A stretch of DNA of 38,141 nucleotides, from contig JAILBR010000060.1 in NCBI GenBank assembly GCA_024680795.1, forward strand, positions 1 to 38,141, in the 5' to 3' direction. Of the stretch, positions 15,185 through 22,953 are shown one piece after another (positions within the stretch are counted from its first letter, which is position 1; the number at the start of each line of letters is the position of its first letter). This DNA comes from Bacilli bacterium. GTDB lineage: Bacteria > Bacillota_I > Bacilli_A > RFN20 > CAG-826. The notes beneath the pieces are model-generated. The model ran no database searches. It saw only the letters and a list, made by a program, of their open reading frames with translations, and was not told the origin of the DNA. Position numbers and translations under genes: made by a program.

Positions 15185-16420
15185 ATGAAGAAAGTATTAA
15201 TATTGACAGTTACCGCCGGATTTGGTCATAACAGTGTTGCGCGGGCAGTAAAAAATCGTCTTTTAAGTGCGACTGATGAAAAATATGAAGTTGAAGTTAT
15301 TGAGGTTTTAAAAGAATATGGAAAGCCATTTTATTATTGGCTTAATAAGGAAGGCTATGCAAAATCAATGTCTCTCGCACCAGTCATTTATGAAACAGGT
15401 TTCTATTTCTCAAAAAATAATTACATAGAAAACAAAACTTCAGGCGTTCATCATCACGCTGCTCTATCGTGTATCGAGGGATTATATAAAAAAATAAATG
15501 AATATAAGCCTGATGTCATTTATTGCTCACACTTTATTCCTGCTATCGCTTTAAGCGATGCTAGACTGGTTTATAAAATTCCAGCAAGAGTTATCATGTC
15601 AGAACTAGATTACTATAACACCCCATTCTTTGAGGCAGCCTTAAGGGTGGATTATTTCACTTTGCCAAATGAAGATATGGTAGAAGAAAATCTTAAGAAT
15701 GGTTTTAAACAAGATCAACTCCTTGTCACCGGTATTCCGATTGGTGAACACTTTGCCACCCCATTAGATAAAATTGAAACCAGAAAGAAACTCGGAATCA
15801 AAGAAGATTTATTCACTATTCTTATTATGTTTGGTGGTGGAGAATGGTCCGGAATCACAAGTCTCTTTAAAGAATTGATGAAAAGCTATACTGAAGAGGC
15901 CCAAATCATCATCATTAATGGTAGAAATGAAGACTCTTTCAATAAAATTGAAAAGTTAGAGACACCAGAAAATATTAATGTTGTGAATGTTGGCTTTGTA
16001 GAAAACATCCAAGAGTATATGTTCGCTAGCGACATCGCTATCACAAAAGCGGGTGGTTTGAGTGTCACCGAAATGATTGCCACCGAATTACCTCTAATCA
16101 TTTCTGAAAAAGTATACGCTCAAGAAAAAGAAAATATGCATTATTTGATTTCTAAAGGCATGGCAACCAGTTTTTCTGATGCAGAAGACTTGGTTTTAAA
16201 AATCAAAGAAGTAAAACAGAATTATGACTACTATGTCACCAACTTAAGAAAAAATAAACGTAATGCAATTGAAGATATTTATAAACTTATCAATAGCCAA
16301 GAACACGCTGTTTACGATGAAGAATACATAGCGAGTATCGATTACAGCAAAGTGAAAGAGAATATCAAAGACGCATTAAAAGAAAGCAAAATATTAAGCG
16401 ACTTTGCGCTAGATTATTAG
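15185..16420 (+). CDS. MGDG-synthase/UgtP-type diacylglycerol glycosyltransferase
   Basis: The 411-residue GT-B enzyme begins with LTVTAGFGHNSVARAV (7-22), the acceptor-side motif of the MGDG synthase and UgtP family, which adds sugar from a UDP-sugar to diacylglycerol at the membrane. The C-terminal half has the donor-site stretch AITKAGGLSVTEM (AGG at 289-291) and ELPLIISE. Length fits the family (about 380-410). The likely product is a membrane glycolipid; which sugar, and whether one or two are added, is not visible. The ribosome site GAGAGGCGA precedes the ATG. A terminator follows at once, so it is a single-gene unit. Confidence 0.85.
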   Translation: MKKVLILTVTAGFGHNSVARAVKNRLLSATDEKYEVEVIEVLKEYGKPFYYWLNKEGYAKSMSLAPVIYETGFYFSKNNYIENKTSGVHHHAALSCIEGLYKKINEYKPDVIYCSHFIPAIALSDARLVYKIPARVIMSELDYYNTPFFEAALRVDYFTLPNEDMVEENLKNGFKQDQLLVTGIPIGEHFATPLDKIETRKKLGIKEDLFTILIMFGGGEWSGITSLFKELMKSYTEEAQIIIINGRNEDSFNKIEKLETPENINVVNVGFVENIQEYMFASDIAITKAGGLSVTEMIATELPLIISEKVYAQEKENMHYLISKGMATSFSDAEDLVLKIKEVKQNYDYYVTNLRKNKRNAIEDIYKLINSQEHAVYDEEYIASIDYSKVKENIKDALKESKILSDFALDY

Positions 16421-16446
16421 AGGCGAGAAAATCGCCTTTCTTTTTT
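16421..16446 (+). terminator. rho-independent terminator
   Basis: AGGCGA (16421-16426) pairs with TCGCCT (16432-16437), loop GAAAA, followed by TTCTTTTTT. Confidence 0.8.
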
Positions 16447-16540
16447 GATTTTCACGACAGAGACCCATTACTTTGGCATCTAATAGTTATTTATATAAGA
16501 TTTTATAAAGATTTATCGAAAATATTTTTTACATTTTTTG

Positions 16541-16592
16541 TTTACATTTTTGGTAGTTAAGATTATGCTAATGATAGATAAACTACTAAAAT
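16541..16592 (+). promoter_or_regulatory. tetR promoter with inverted-repeat candidate operator
   Basis: TTTACA (16541-16546) and TATGCT (16564-16569) are 17 bp apart. The -10 is bracketed by TTTTGGTAGTT (16548-16558) and AACTACTAAAA (16581-16591), reverse complements at 10 of 11 positions, 22 bp apart. A repressor bound there would block its own promoter, as is common for TetR proteins. The roughly 140-bp AT-rich stretch before the gene holds nothing else I recognise. Confidence 0.5.
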
Positions 16593-17220
16593 GGTAGTGA
16601 GACTATCACAAATGACATTACAAGAAGTTAAAGAAAATTTTATTATCGACGTTGCCACTAATTTGTTTTTTACTCGCTCTATCTCTTCTGTGACGATTAA
16701 AGACATCGCTGAAGAAGCAGGAGTTGGAGAAATGACCATTTATCGTTATTTCAAAAAGAAACATAATATCGTTTTAGCAGTGGCGATGAAATTGCAACAG
16801 CAAGTTGCTGCTTTCTTTGATTTATCTAAAGGCAGCACTGGATTTGAAAAGCTTTCTATTTTTTATAATTCCTATTTAAAAATATTTATGTCTTCACCTA
16901 TGCATTATCGTTTTATTAATGAATTTGATGCATACATGTTAGAGTTCAATGACAATCAAGGCTTAGAAAAATATGAATCTTCTTTGGATTTCTTTAAAAC
17001 CGCTTATCTCGATGCTTACCAATTAGGATTAAAAGATCAAACAATCCGTGATATTGGTAATGTTGAATTATTTTATTACACCTCCACACATTCTCTTCTT
17101 GAGTTATGCAAGAAGTTATCTTTAAATAACGAACTCCTTAACCAAGATAAGAGAAGTGTGAAGTATCAAGAAATTGAGACATTAATAAATGTCTTCTTAA
17201 CTTATTTAAAAAACTCGTAA
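16591..17220 (+). CDS. TetR/AcrR-family transcriptional regulator
   Basis: The 209-residue protein has a TetR helix-turn-helix at about 26-60 (VTIKDIAEEAGVGEMTIYRYF) and an all-helical ligand domain behind it. It probably represses itself and the transporter gene that starts 77 bp downstream. The ATG at 16591 is used here; an in-frame ATG at 16612 is possible, and neither has a strong ribosome site. The effector is unknown, but the neighbours (transporter, two GT-B proteins) suggest a lipid, lipid-linked sugar or amphiphile. Confidence 0.88.
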   Translation: MVVRLSQMTLQEVKENFIIDVATNLFFTRSISSVTIKDIAEEAGVGEMTIYRYFKKKHNIVLAVAMKLQQQVAAFFDLSKGSTGFEKLSIFYNSYLKIFMSSPMHYRFINEFDAYMLEFNDNQGLEKYESSLDFFKTAYLDAYQLGLKDQTIRDIGNVELFYYTSTHSLLELCKKLSLNNELLNQDKRSVKYQEIETLINVFLTYLKNS

Positions 17221-17276
17221 GTCTAATGCGAGGTTAAAAAATAGTAAGAAAGGAAAGAATCGTTAATTTAGACTTA
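17218..17276. repeat. perfect 9-bp inverted repeat between tetR and the transporter gene
   Basis: TAAGTCTAA (17218-17226, including the tetR stop codon) and TTAGACTTA (17268-17276) are exact reverse complements, 41 bp apart, just before the transporter's ribosome site. It could form a long-range stem in the mRNA or be a paired operator. Its sequence differs from the repeat in the tetR promoter. Confidence 0.5.
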
Positions 17277-17297
17277 ATGATTCAAGGGAGAAATCTT

Positions 17298-18788
17298 ATG
17301 AAACAAAGATTATCAAAAAAACAAATGATTATCTTCTCAGTTGGCCAATTTGGATGGTCATTACTCGGTGGTATCATTTCTGCTTGGTTAGTCACATTCT
17401 TCTTACCTACTTCAGGAGATGTGGAAGCTGGTGCTGTTCAATACATCATACCAGGCCTCGCAATCGGTGGATTCTTAACAGTCCTTGGTTTAATCACTGC
17501 ATTAAGCCGTATTTTTGACGCTGTTACAGATCCTCTTATCGCATCATTATCAGACCGTTCAACAAATAAGAGAGGACGTCGTATTCCATTTATGCAAGTG
17601 GCTTCCATTCCTTTTGCAGTTGTTACTGTTCTCTTATTCTGCATTGACTTCGGTAAATACGATTCAAATTTAGGATGGTTAAACATTCTTTGGGTTTCAG
17701 TTATGATCGTTTTATTCTATTTATTCATGACCATGTACTGCACACCTTACAATGCTTTAATTTCTGAATTTGGACAAATTCAAGAAGACAGAATGTTCAT
17801 CTCTACTGCAATTTCATTTACATATTTATTCGGTACATTGTTTGCATACTTACCATTCGTTGTTGCACCAATGTTAAGAGGTGCACTCGGATTTGCATGG
17901 AGTTATAGAGCGTGTTTTATCGCATTAGCTGCTATCGCTTTAGTCGGCTTATTATTACCAACATTCTTATTAAAAGAAACAGACTTCATTGATCCAAAAC
18001 CATCAAATGAAAACGTTTTCAAATCTTTAACCGCAACATTTAAAAACAAAGACTTCAGAGTTTTCTCTGGTAGTGACATCATGTACTGGGTTGGCTTAAC
18101 TATGTTCCAAACTGGTTTACCATATTTCGTCCGTGTTTCTATGGGCTTTGATTCTGGTATGGTCATGGTCTTTATGGGTGGTATGACTCTCTTAGCAGCA
18201 GTCTTCTATCCATTTGTTACTAAATTTGTTAAGAAGTGGGGCAAAAAGAAACTTGTTATCGCTGGTTTCTTTGGCTTAGCTATCTGTTATGCGATTGCCG
18301 CAGTTGCTTCTATTCCGGGTGTCTGTCCAGCAGAAGGTGCTGGTGCATCAGGATTAAGCTGGGTCTTCGGTATTGCTATCATGGTTGTTTCAGCTCTTCC
18401 AATGGCGTTACTTGGTATTATTCCACAATCAATCGTTGCTGACGTTGCTGAAGCAGAAGCAAAGACCACTGGCCAAAATAGAGAAGGTATGTTCTTTGCG
18501 GCACGTACATTCGCTATGAAATTCGGTCAATCCTTAGCTATGATTTTATTCACATCTTTAGCAGTCGCTATGGCAGCAAGCACCGATCCAAATGAAATTT
18601 ATCCTGGTAAAGAAGGTATGATTATCGTCGCTGTTGTTGCAGTTGCATTCTGTGTCTTAGGCGCTATCATATTATTCTTCTATAGAGAAAAGAAAGTCAT
18701 GAAGACCATCGCTAAAGCAGAAGATGCTGAATTCTTAAAAGTTATTGAAGAAGAAAAAGATCCAGGAGAAGCAGAAGCTTCTAAATAG
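17298..18788 (+). CDS. GPH-type MFS symporter
   Basis: The 496-residue membrane protein has about 12 predicted helices and the hallmark of the glycoside-pentoside-hexuronide:cation family after helix 2, with DAVTDPLIASLSDRS followed by RGRRIPFM. Members carry sugars with sodium or protons; a distant animal branch (MFSD2A) carries lysophospholipids. The neighbouring lipid-type glycosyltransferases make a lipid or glycolipid cargo possible, but that is inference. The ATG at 17298 is chosen over 17277 because AAGGGAG lies just before it and after the earlier codon. An acidic cytoplasmic tail (about 470-496) ends it. The next gene begins 12 bp later, so they form an operon. Confidence 0.87.
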   Translation: MKQRLSKKQMIIFSVGQFGWSLLGGIISAWLVTFFLPTSGDVEAGAVQYIIPGLAIGGFLTVLGLITALSRIFDAVTDPLIASLSDRSTNKRGRRIPFMQVASIPFAVVTVLLFCIDFGKYDSNLGWLNILWVSVMIVLFYLFMTMYCTPYNALISEFGQIQEDRMFISTAISFTYLFGTLFAYLPFVVAPMLRGALGFAWSYRACFIALAAIALVGLLLPTFLLKETDFIDPKPSNENVFKSLTATFKNKDFRVFSGSDIMYWVGLTMFQTGLPYFVRVSMGFDSGMVMVFMGGMTLLAAVFYPFVTKFVKKWGKKKLVIAGFFGLAICYAIAAVASIPGVCPAEGAGASGLSWVFGIAIMVVSALPMALLGIIPQSIVADVAEAEAKTTGQNREGMFFAARTFAMKFGQSLAMILFTSLAVAMAASTDPNEIYPGKEGMIIVAVVAVAFCVLGAIILFFYREKKVMKTIAKAEDAEFLKVIEEEKDPGEAEASK

Positions 18789-18800
18789 TAGGTGAATATA

Positions 18801-20249
18801 ATGGCAGATAAAACATCCGTTATTTTCAATAACCCAATGTCCGCAAAAACCATTAAGGGAGCGGAAAAATCAAAAGCAAAGTTCATCAAAAAATATGGCG
18901 ATGATTCTCAAAAAGATTACAAGATTGCTTTTAAAGAAATCCCAACTTTAGACTTCATCGACACCGCAAATATCGTATTTGCAAATGAAAATCAAAAGTT
19001 TGAAGACAATGCCTTAATCGTTGGTAATATCCGTATGGGCTTTGGCCATTATCGTATTTCCATCGCTATGGCAAGTGCTGCAAGAGCGTTAGGTTATAAA
19101 CCATATTGGTTAGACTTAGCAAGCTTCGACGCTACTGGCAGCAAGATGATTAGAGAACAAAACGACATGTATTCTTTAGCAAGCCGTATCTCTCAAAAAT
19201 CTAAGTTATTCAACAAAATCGTTTGGGAACCATTAAACTCTGAAGGTTTCAAAAAGATTAGCTATAACGCTAAAGATCAAAAGAATAGTGAACTTTTAGT
19301 TCCTATCTTCAGAAACATCCCAAAAAATATCCCATATATTGCTACACACGTTTGGCCTTCTCAAGCCGCTATTCACGCTGGTATGACACATGTTGTCAAC
19401 GCTATTCCTGATAACTGGCCAATGGGTTTACATCTTTCTGAAGGTGCTATCCACGCAGTTCAAACTCCATTCGCATATTACGGATATAAGACCTTGAATG
19501 GCTTTGATAAAAAACCACTTAATGGTTTAAGTGAAGATATCTTAAAGATGGTTGGTTGCTTTATCGATCACGAACTTCTTGTCGATTTAGAAAACGACAA
19601 CAAGAGAAGAAAAGCGAGAATCGCTAGTGGCAAACCAATGCGTATTCTTATGACTGTTGGTGGAGCAGGAGCAGGATTTGATATGTTCCTCGCTATGGTC
19701 AAACACCTAGTGCCATATGTTAAAGAAAATAAAGTCAGCTTATTCATTAACTTTGGTGATCACGTTGATGTATATGAAAAACTCTGCAAAAAAGTGGAAG
19801 ACATTAAAACTGTTAACTTCTTCAACGAATATCCAAAACTCAAAGAGTTTGTTTCCGAAATCAAAGAAGGAGACGCTAGCGGCATCTACGCTATCTACAA
19901 TAAAGATATCTTTGAAGCAGTTTATTCCACTAACTTATTAATGCCTGTTTGTGACTTACTCGTCACTAAACCAAGCGAATTAGCGTATTATCCAATTCCT
20001 AAGCTCTTTATGAAACACATCGGTGGTCATGAAGTCTATGGCGCAATCAATGGTAGAGAATATGGTGATTCCACACCAGAATTCCCAACCAAAGAATCGA
20101 TTTGCGAAACATTGGATAGACTCATCAGTGATAAAGAAATCATTCCTCACTTATGTGATAGAATCGATACTCTTAAGAAACAAGGTCACTATGATGGTGC
20201 TTATGAATGCGTTAAATTAGCAGCAGGGAAAGCAGCAGCTAGAAAATAA
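18801..20249 (+). CDS. GT-B-like protein of unknown function, possible glycosyltransferase
   Basis: The 482-residue protein is not a family I can name. Residues about 75-100 read IRMGFGHYRISIAMASAARA, with GFGH at 80-83. This matches the place and form of the acceptor loop in MGDG-synthase-type enzymes, including the one at 15185. A second glycine loop follows at about 285-292 (TVGGAGAGFDMF), where the second Rossmann domain of a GT-B fold should start. LLVTKPSELAYYPIPKLF (about 386-403) looks like a reduced donor-site motif. A lipid- or carrier-linked glycosyltransferase is the best guess. It is translated right after the transporter, so the two probably act together. Confidence 0.55.
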   Translation: MADKTSVIFNNPMSAKTIKGAEKSKAKFIKKYGDDSQKDYKIAFKEIPTLDFIDTANIVFANENQKFEDNALIVGNIRMGFGHYRISIAMASAARALGYKPYWLDLASFDATGSKMIREQNDMYSLASRISQKSKLFNKIVWEPLNSEGFKKISYNAKDQKNSELLVPIFRNIPKNIPYIATHVWPSQAAIHAGMTHVVNAIPDNWPMGLHLSEGAIHAVQTPFAYYGYKTLNGFDKKPLNGLSEDILKMVGCFIDHELLVDLENDNKRRKARIASGKPMRILMTVGGAGAGFDMFLAMVKHLVPYVKENKVSLFINFGDHVDVYEKLCKKVEDIKTVNFFNEYPKLKEFVSEIKEGDASGIYAIYNKDIFEAVYSTNLLMPVCDLLVTKPSELAYYPIPKLFMKHIGGHEVYGAINGREYGDSTPEFPTKESICETLDRLISDKEIIPHLCDRIDTLKKQGHYDGAYECVKLAAGKAAARK

Positions 20250-20269
20250 AACATCAACATAATAAATTG

Positions 20270-20292
20270 GAGCCAGCGATGGCTCTTTTTTT
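20270..20292 (+). terminator. rho-independent terminator
   Basis: GAGCC (20270-20274) pairs with GGCTC (20281-20285), loop AGCGAT, followed by seven T. It ends the tetR-transporter-GT operon. Confidence 0.85.
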
Positions 20293-20357
20293 GTGACTTT
20301 ATATAAAAATAGGCGAGATATGTTGCGTTATTGAAATAAAGATGAAATGATAAAGAC

Positions 20358-20684
20358 ATGGAAAGCACAATTAGTTTTTTAAAGCATTTAGCGGCGGATT
20401 TAGAAAGCGTTGTGAGACATTTAAATGCTTCATTTTATGAAGATGATGACACAACTAGTGAAAACGATAGAGAAACTATTGAAAAATATATTGCAAAGTT
20501 AGAAGAAGGACCACGATATCTTGTCTATGACACACTTATTGAAACTTTAACTGATATTCTCACTTATTTTGATATCTTCTATTCAACTGGAAAAGAATGC
20601 AGATTTAAGTATTTAGAAGGCATTAAGATTAAAGTGGATGATGCCCTTATATTGATTGATGATTTTTTAATTGAATTAAACTAG
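20358..20684 (+). CDS. small acidic helical protein, unknown function
   Basis: The 108-residue protein is not recognised. It is mostly predicted helix and acidic (for example EDDDTTSENDRETIEKYI), with no membrane segment and no signal peptide. It lies 41 bp before the second diguanylate cyclase gene on the same strand with no terminator between them, so they may share a transcript. The start is the only ATG that keeps the helical register; its ribosome site is weak. Confidence 0.6.
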   Translation: MESTISFLKHLAADLESVVRHLNASFYEDDDTTSENDRETIEKYIAKLEEGPRYLVYDTLIETLTDILTYFDIFYSTGKECRFKYLEGIKIKVDDALILIDDFLIELN

Positions 20685-20725
20685 TTTTTGCTCTTTAACC
20701 CATAATATGGGAAAATTAATAAAGT

Positions 20726-21865
20726 ATGAATCCGGTTTCAGGATATTTTGCAAATAATTTTGCCTTACTTCTCATTTGTTTGGGATTGATTTTTATTTCG
20801 ATTCAAAATTTCAAGGCTAAAAGAGGAGATAGCATCATTACTTTAGCAATCGTTTTACTTGTTCTGATATTATCGGCCTTATTTCACATTGAAAAACATT
20901 CTCAAGAGGTTGGAAGCCAAGTTGCCGCAACGGTTGCTTGTTATCTTGGGTATGTGATTAGGCCTGCAATTGTTTTGCTTTTTGCGAGACTAGCAGACCA
21001 TAGAAAACCTCTAAAGTTTTACTATTTCATTCCGGTAATTATTGTTGCGCTTATTTACATGCCTTCTTTATTCTTTGGGGTTGAAGAACTACGAACATTT
21101 GTGTTCCATTATAGTTTTAACGGAGATGGTGTTCTTTTATATAATCGTGGCACCGCGGTCTTCTTATGTTTTGCTTCACATATTGTTTCCGCTTTATATC
21201 TTGCTAACTTAATATATGTTTCTATTAGAAAGCTACAAGGAAAACATATTGGAGACGCAATTACAATTTTGATTTGTTCGTTCTTTGCCATTGTGGCAGT
21301 GGTCACTGAATCAATTTTCTCAAACGTCTATATTAATCTATTAAATGTGACAATTGCCGTCAGCGCGACCTTCTATAACATTTATCTATTTGTCGAATAC
21401 ATTCGAGCGGATGTTTTAACTGGCTTATTTGATCGAAAAACTTACTTCCTCGATTTAGAGAAAATGGAAAAGAATGTTACTGGCGTTTTGATGCTTGATA
21501 TGAATGGCCTAAAGTTTATTAATGACAACCAAGGCCATATCGCCGGAGACAAAGCTTTAACAACTATTGCTAATTCAATTCAAGAAAATTGTAAAAGAAG
21601 TTGTTATGCTTATCGACTTGGTGGTGACGAATTCGCAGTTTTGATTATTAAAGAAAGTAAAGAGTTTGTTGTTAGCTTTGCTAATAAAGTTAAAGAAGAG
21701 ATGGATAAGACCGAATACCATTGCTCAATCGGGTATGCATATCGAGAAAAAGCGACTGATGTCCCTTATGATGATTTAATCATCGAAGCAGAAAAAATGA
21801 TGTATGATGATAAGGCAAGATATTATAAAGAATCTGGTATAGAAAGAAGACGTAGCCGTGGATGA
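20726..21865 (+). CDS. membrane diguanylate cyclase (GGDEF), seven-helix type
   Basis: The 379-residue protein has seven predicted membrane helices in about 1-225, then a GGDEF domain (about 228-370) with ADVLTGLFDR, LDMNGLKFINDNQGH and intact GGDEF at 299-303. It should make cyclic di-GMP in response to something sensed in the membrane. No RxxD inhibitory site is seen. It is not closely similar to the cyclase at 3177 outside the catalytic core. The last 8 bases overlap the start of the methionine sulfoxide reductase gene, so the two proteins are translationally coupled, an unusual pairing. Confidence 0.87.
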   Translation: MNPVSGYFANNFALLLICLGLIFISIQNFKAKRGDSIITLAIVLLVLILSALFHIEKHSQEVGSQVAATVACYLGYVIRPAIVLLFARLADHRKPLKFYYFIPVIIVALIYMPSLFFGVEELRTFVFHYSFNGDGVLLYNRGTAVFLCFASHIVSALYLANLIYVSIRKLQGKHIGDAITILICSFFAIVAVVTESIFSNVYINLLNVTIAVSATFYNIYLFVEYIRADVLTGLFDRKTYFLDLEKMEKNVTGVLMLDMNGLKFINDNQGHIAGDKALTTIANSIQENCKRSCYAYRLGGDEFAVLIIKESKEFVVSFANKVKEEMDKTEYHCSIGYAYREKATDVPYDDLIIEAEKMMYDDKARYYKESGIERRRSRG

Positions 21866-22292
21866 TTTATATTTACAAATTAAAGGAATAATTGATTCAT
21901 CTTTACCTTTAGTAAGCAATTTATCAAACATATCTGCCTTGCTTTTCAAAATGAAAGACTTAAATTGGGCTGGCTTTTATATTGCTAAAGAAGACTATTT
22001 ATATCTTGGACCATTCCAAGGCGATGTTGCATGTACGAAAATTAAATATGGAAAAGGTGTATGTGGGACCGCATATAAAGAAAAGAAAACCATCATTGTT
22101 GATAACGTTAATGTATTTCCTGGACACATTGCTTGCTCTAGTTTATCTAAAAGCGAAATTGTTACGCCGATAATTAAGGATGAAGTAGTGGTGGCGGTTA
22201 TTGATATCGATTCACCTATTTATTCTCGGTTTAGTAAAGAAGAAAAAAATCTTTTAGAAAAAGTGGCTAAATTAATCGCACCTTTGTTCTAG
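21858..22292 (+). CDS. msrC: free methionine-(R)-sulfoxide reductase (GAF, fRMsr)
   Basis: The 144-residue protein is a single GAF domain with all three cysteines of the fRMsr family at the right spacing: Cys59, Cys69 and Cys93 (10 and 24 apart, as Cys84, Cys94 and Cys118 in the E. coli enzyme). It reduces free, not protein-bound, methionine-R-sulfoxide, a defence against oxidative damage. The start is a GTG; the ATG two bases later is out of frame. It overlaps the cyclase gene by 8 bp. Confidence 0.92.
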   Translation: MDDLYLQIKGIIDSSLPLVSNLSNISALLFKMKDLNWAGFYIAKEDYLYLGPFQGDVACTKIKYGKGVCGTAYKEKKTIIVDNVNVFPGHIACSSLSKSEIVTPIIKDEVVVAVIDIDSPIYSRFSKEEKNLLEKVAKLIAPLF

Positions 22293-22314
22293 ATGGGAAC
22301 TTTCCCATTTTTTT
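22293..22314 (+). terminator. rho-independent terminator
   Basis: ATGGGAA and TTCCCAT (22293-22299, 22302-22308) form a tight stem right after the stop codon, followed by six T. The loop is only CT, so the inner pair probably opens. Confidence 0.75.
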
Positions 22315-22367
22315 ATGGAAAAGAGCTGGATTAGTGCTAATATATAACTACAAAGGAGAGAAATAAA

Positions 22368-22781
22368 ATGAAAAAAGCCGCAAATATTTTATTCTTAATC
22401 GGTGGAATCGTTGCTATCGTTTGGGCAATTGGCTACCTTATCAGTGGTATTGTCTTCCTAGTTATGGGATCAAACGAAGCTTTAATTGTACAATTAATCA
22501 ATGAAGGCCAAGTCCAACTTCCTCAAGGTGTTACTGCTGAAGAATTTGCAAAAATATTCTGTGCTACAATGGCAGGTATTGGCGCTGGATGTCTCGTATG
22601 TTTAGCATGCTCTGTCGCTAGCTCAATCTTATCATTCAAAGGCAGAAATTCTTCTAGCAAAGCAGTGTTTATCCTCAACATCGTCTTTGGTGTTCTTGCA
22701 TTCACACTTGTTCCAGTTGTTGCTGCTGTCTTCGGATTAATTAAAGGCGACACAATCGTCGAACAAAAAGAAGAATTCTAA
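22368..22781 (+). CDS. small four-helix membrane protein, DUF4064-like
   Basis: The 137-residue protein has four predicted membrane helices (about 7-33, 63-88, 97-117 region) with a 30-residue loop QLINEGQVQLPQGVTAEEFA between the first two. The overall form resembles small DUF4064-type proteins of Bacillota. No function is known. The ribosome site AAAGGAGAG is good. It is flanked by terminators on both sides and is thus its own unit. Confidence 0.7.
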   Translation: MKKAANILFLIGGIVAIVWAIGYLISGIVFLVMGSNEALIVQLINEGQVQLPQGVTAEEFAKIFCATMAGIGAGCLVCLACSVASSILSFKGRNSSSKAVFILNIVFGVLAFTLVPVVAAVFGLIKGDTIVEQKEEF

Positions 22782-22807
22782 TTCTAATAGCAAAAAAATG
22801 AATATTT

Positions 22808-22838
22808 ACTCAGGAGAAATCCTGAGTTTTTATTTTTT
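22808..22838 (+). terminator. rho-independent terminator
   Basis: ACTCAGGA pairs perfectly with TCCTGAGT around a GAAA tetraloop, followed by TTTATTTTTT. Confidence 0.9.
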
Positions 22839-22866
22839 AAATAAAGTCACAGAAAAGTGATAAAAA

Positions 22867-22893
22867 TTAGCAATCTCTATTGCAGAGTGCTAA
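22867..22893 (+). promoter_or_regulatory. CIRCE operator, upstream copy
   Basis: TTAGCAATC, nine bases, GAGTGCTAA: the HrcA-binding CIRCE element with one weak half (AATC for ACTC). It covers the -35 region of the clpB promoter. Confidence 0.85.
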
Positions 22894-22907
22894 AAAATGG
22901 CTATAAT
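22880..22907 (+). promoter_or_regulatory. clpB promoter
   Basis: A TTGCAG -35 (22880-22885) and a TATAAT -10 (22902-22907) are 16 bp apart. The -35 lies inside the first CIRCE and the start point falls at the edge of the second, so HrcA should shut it fully. Confidence 0.75.
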
Positions 22908-22911
22908 ATAA

Positions 22912-22938
22912 TTAGCACTTGAGCATAAAGAGTGCTAA
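22912..22938 (+). promoter_or_regulatory. CIRCE operator, downstream copy
   Basis: TTAGCACTT, GAGCATAAA, GAGTGCTAA: only one base differs from the consensus TTAGCACTC-N9-GAGTGCTAA. It lies between the transcription start and the ribosome site AGGAGGT. Confidence 0.93.
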
Positions 22939-22953
22939 AAGGAGGTACTAATT

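Noticed and set aside
21109-21306. Small minus-strand frames, here and at many other places opposite real genes
   Set aside because: They mirror the codon pattern of the genes on the other strand, have no ribosome sites and no recognisable content.
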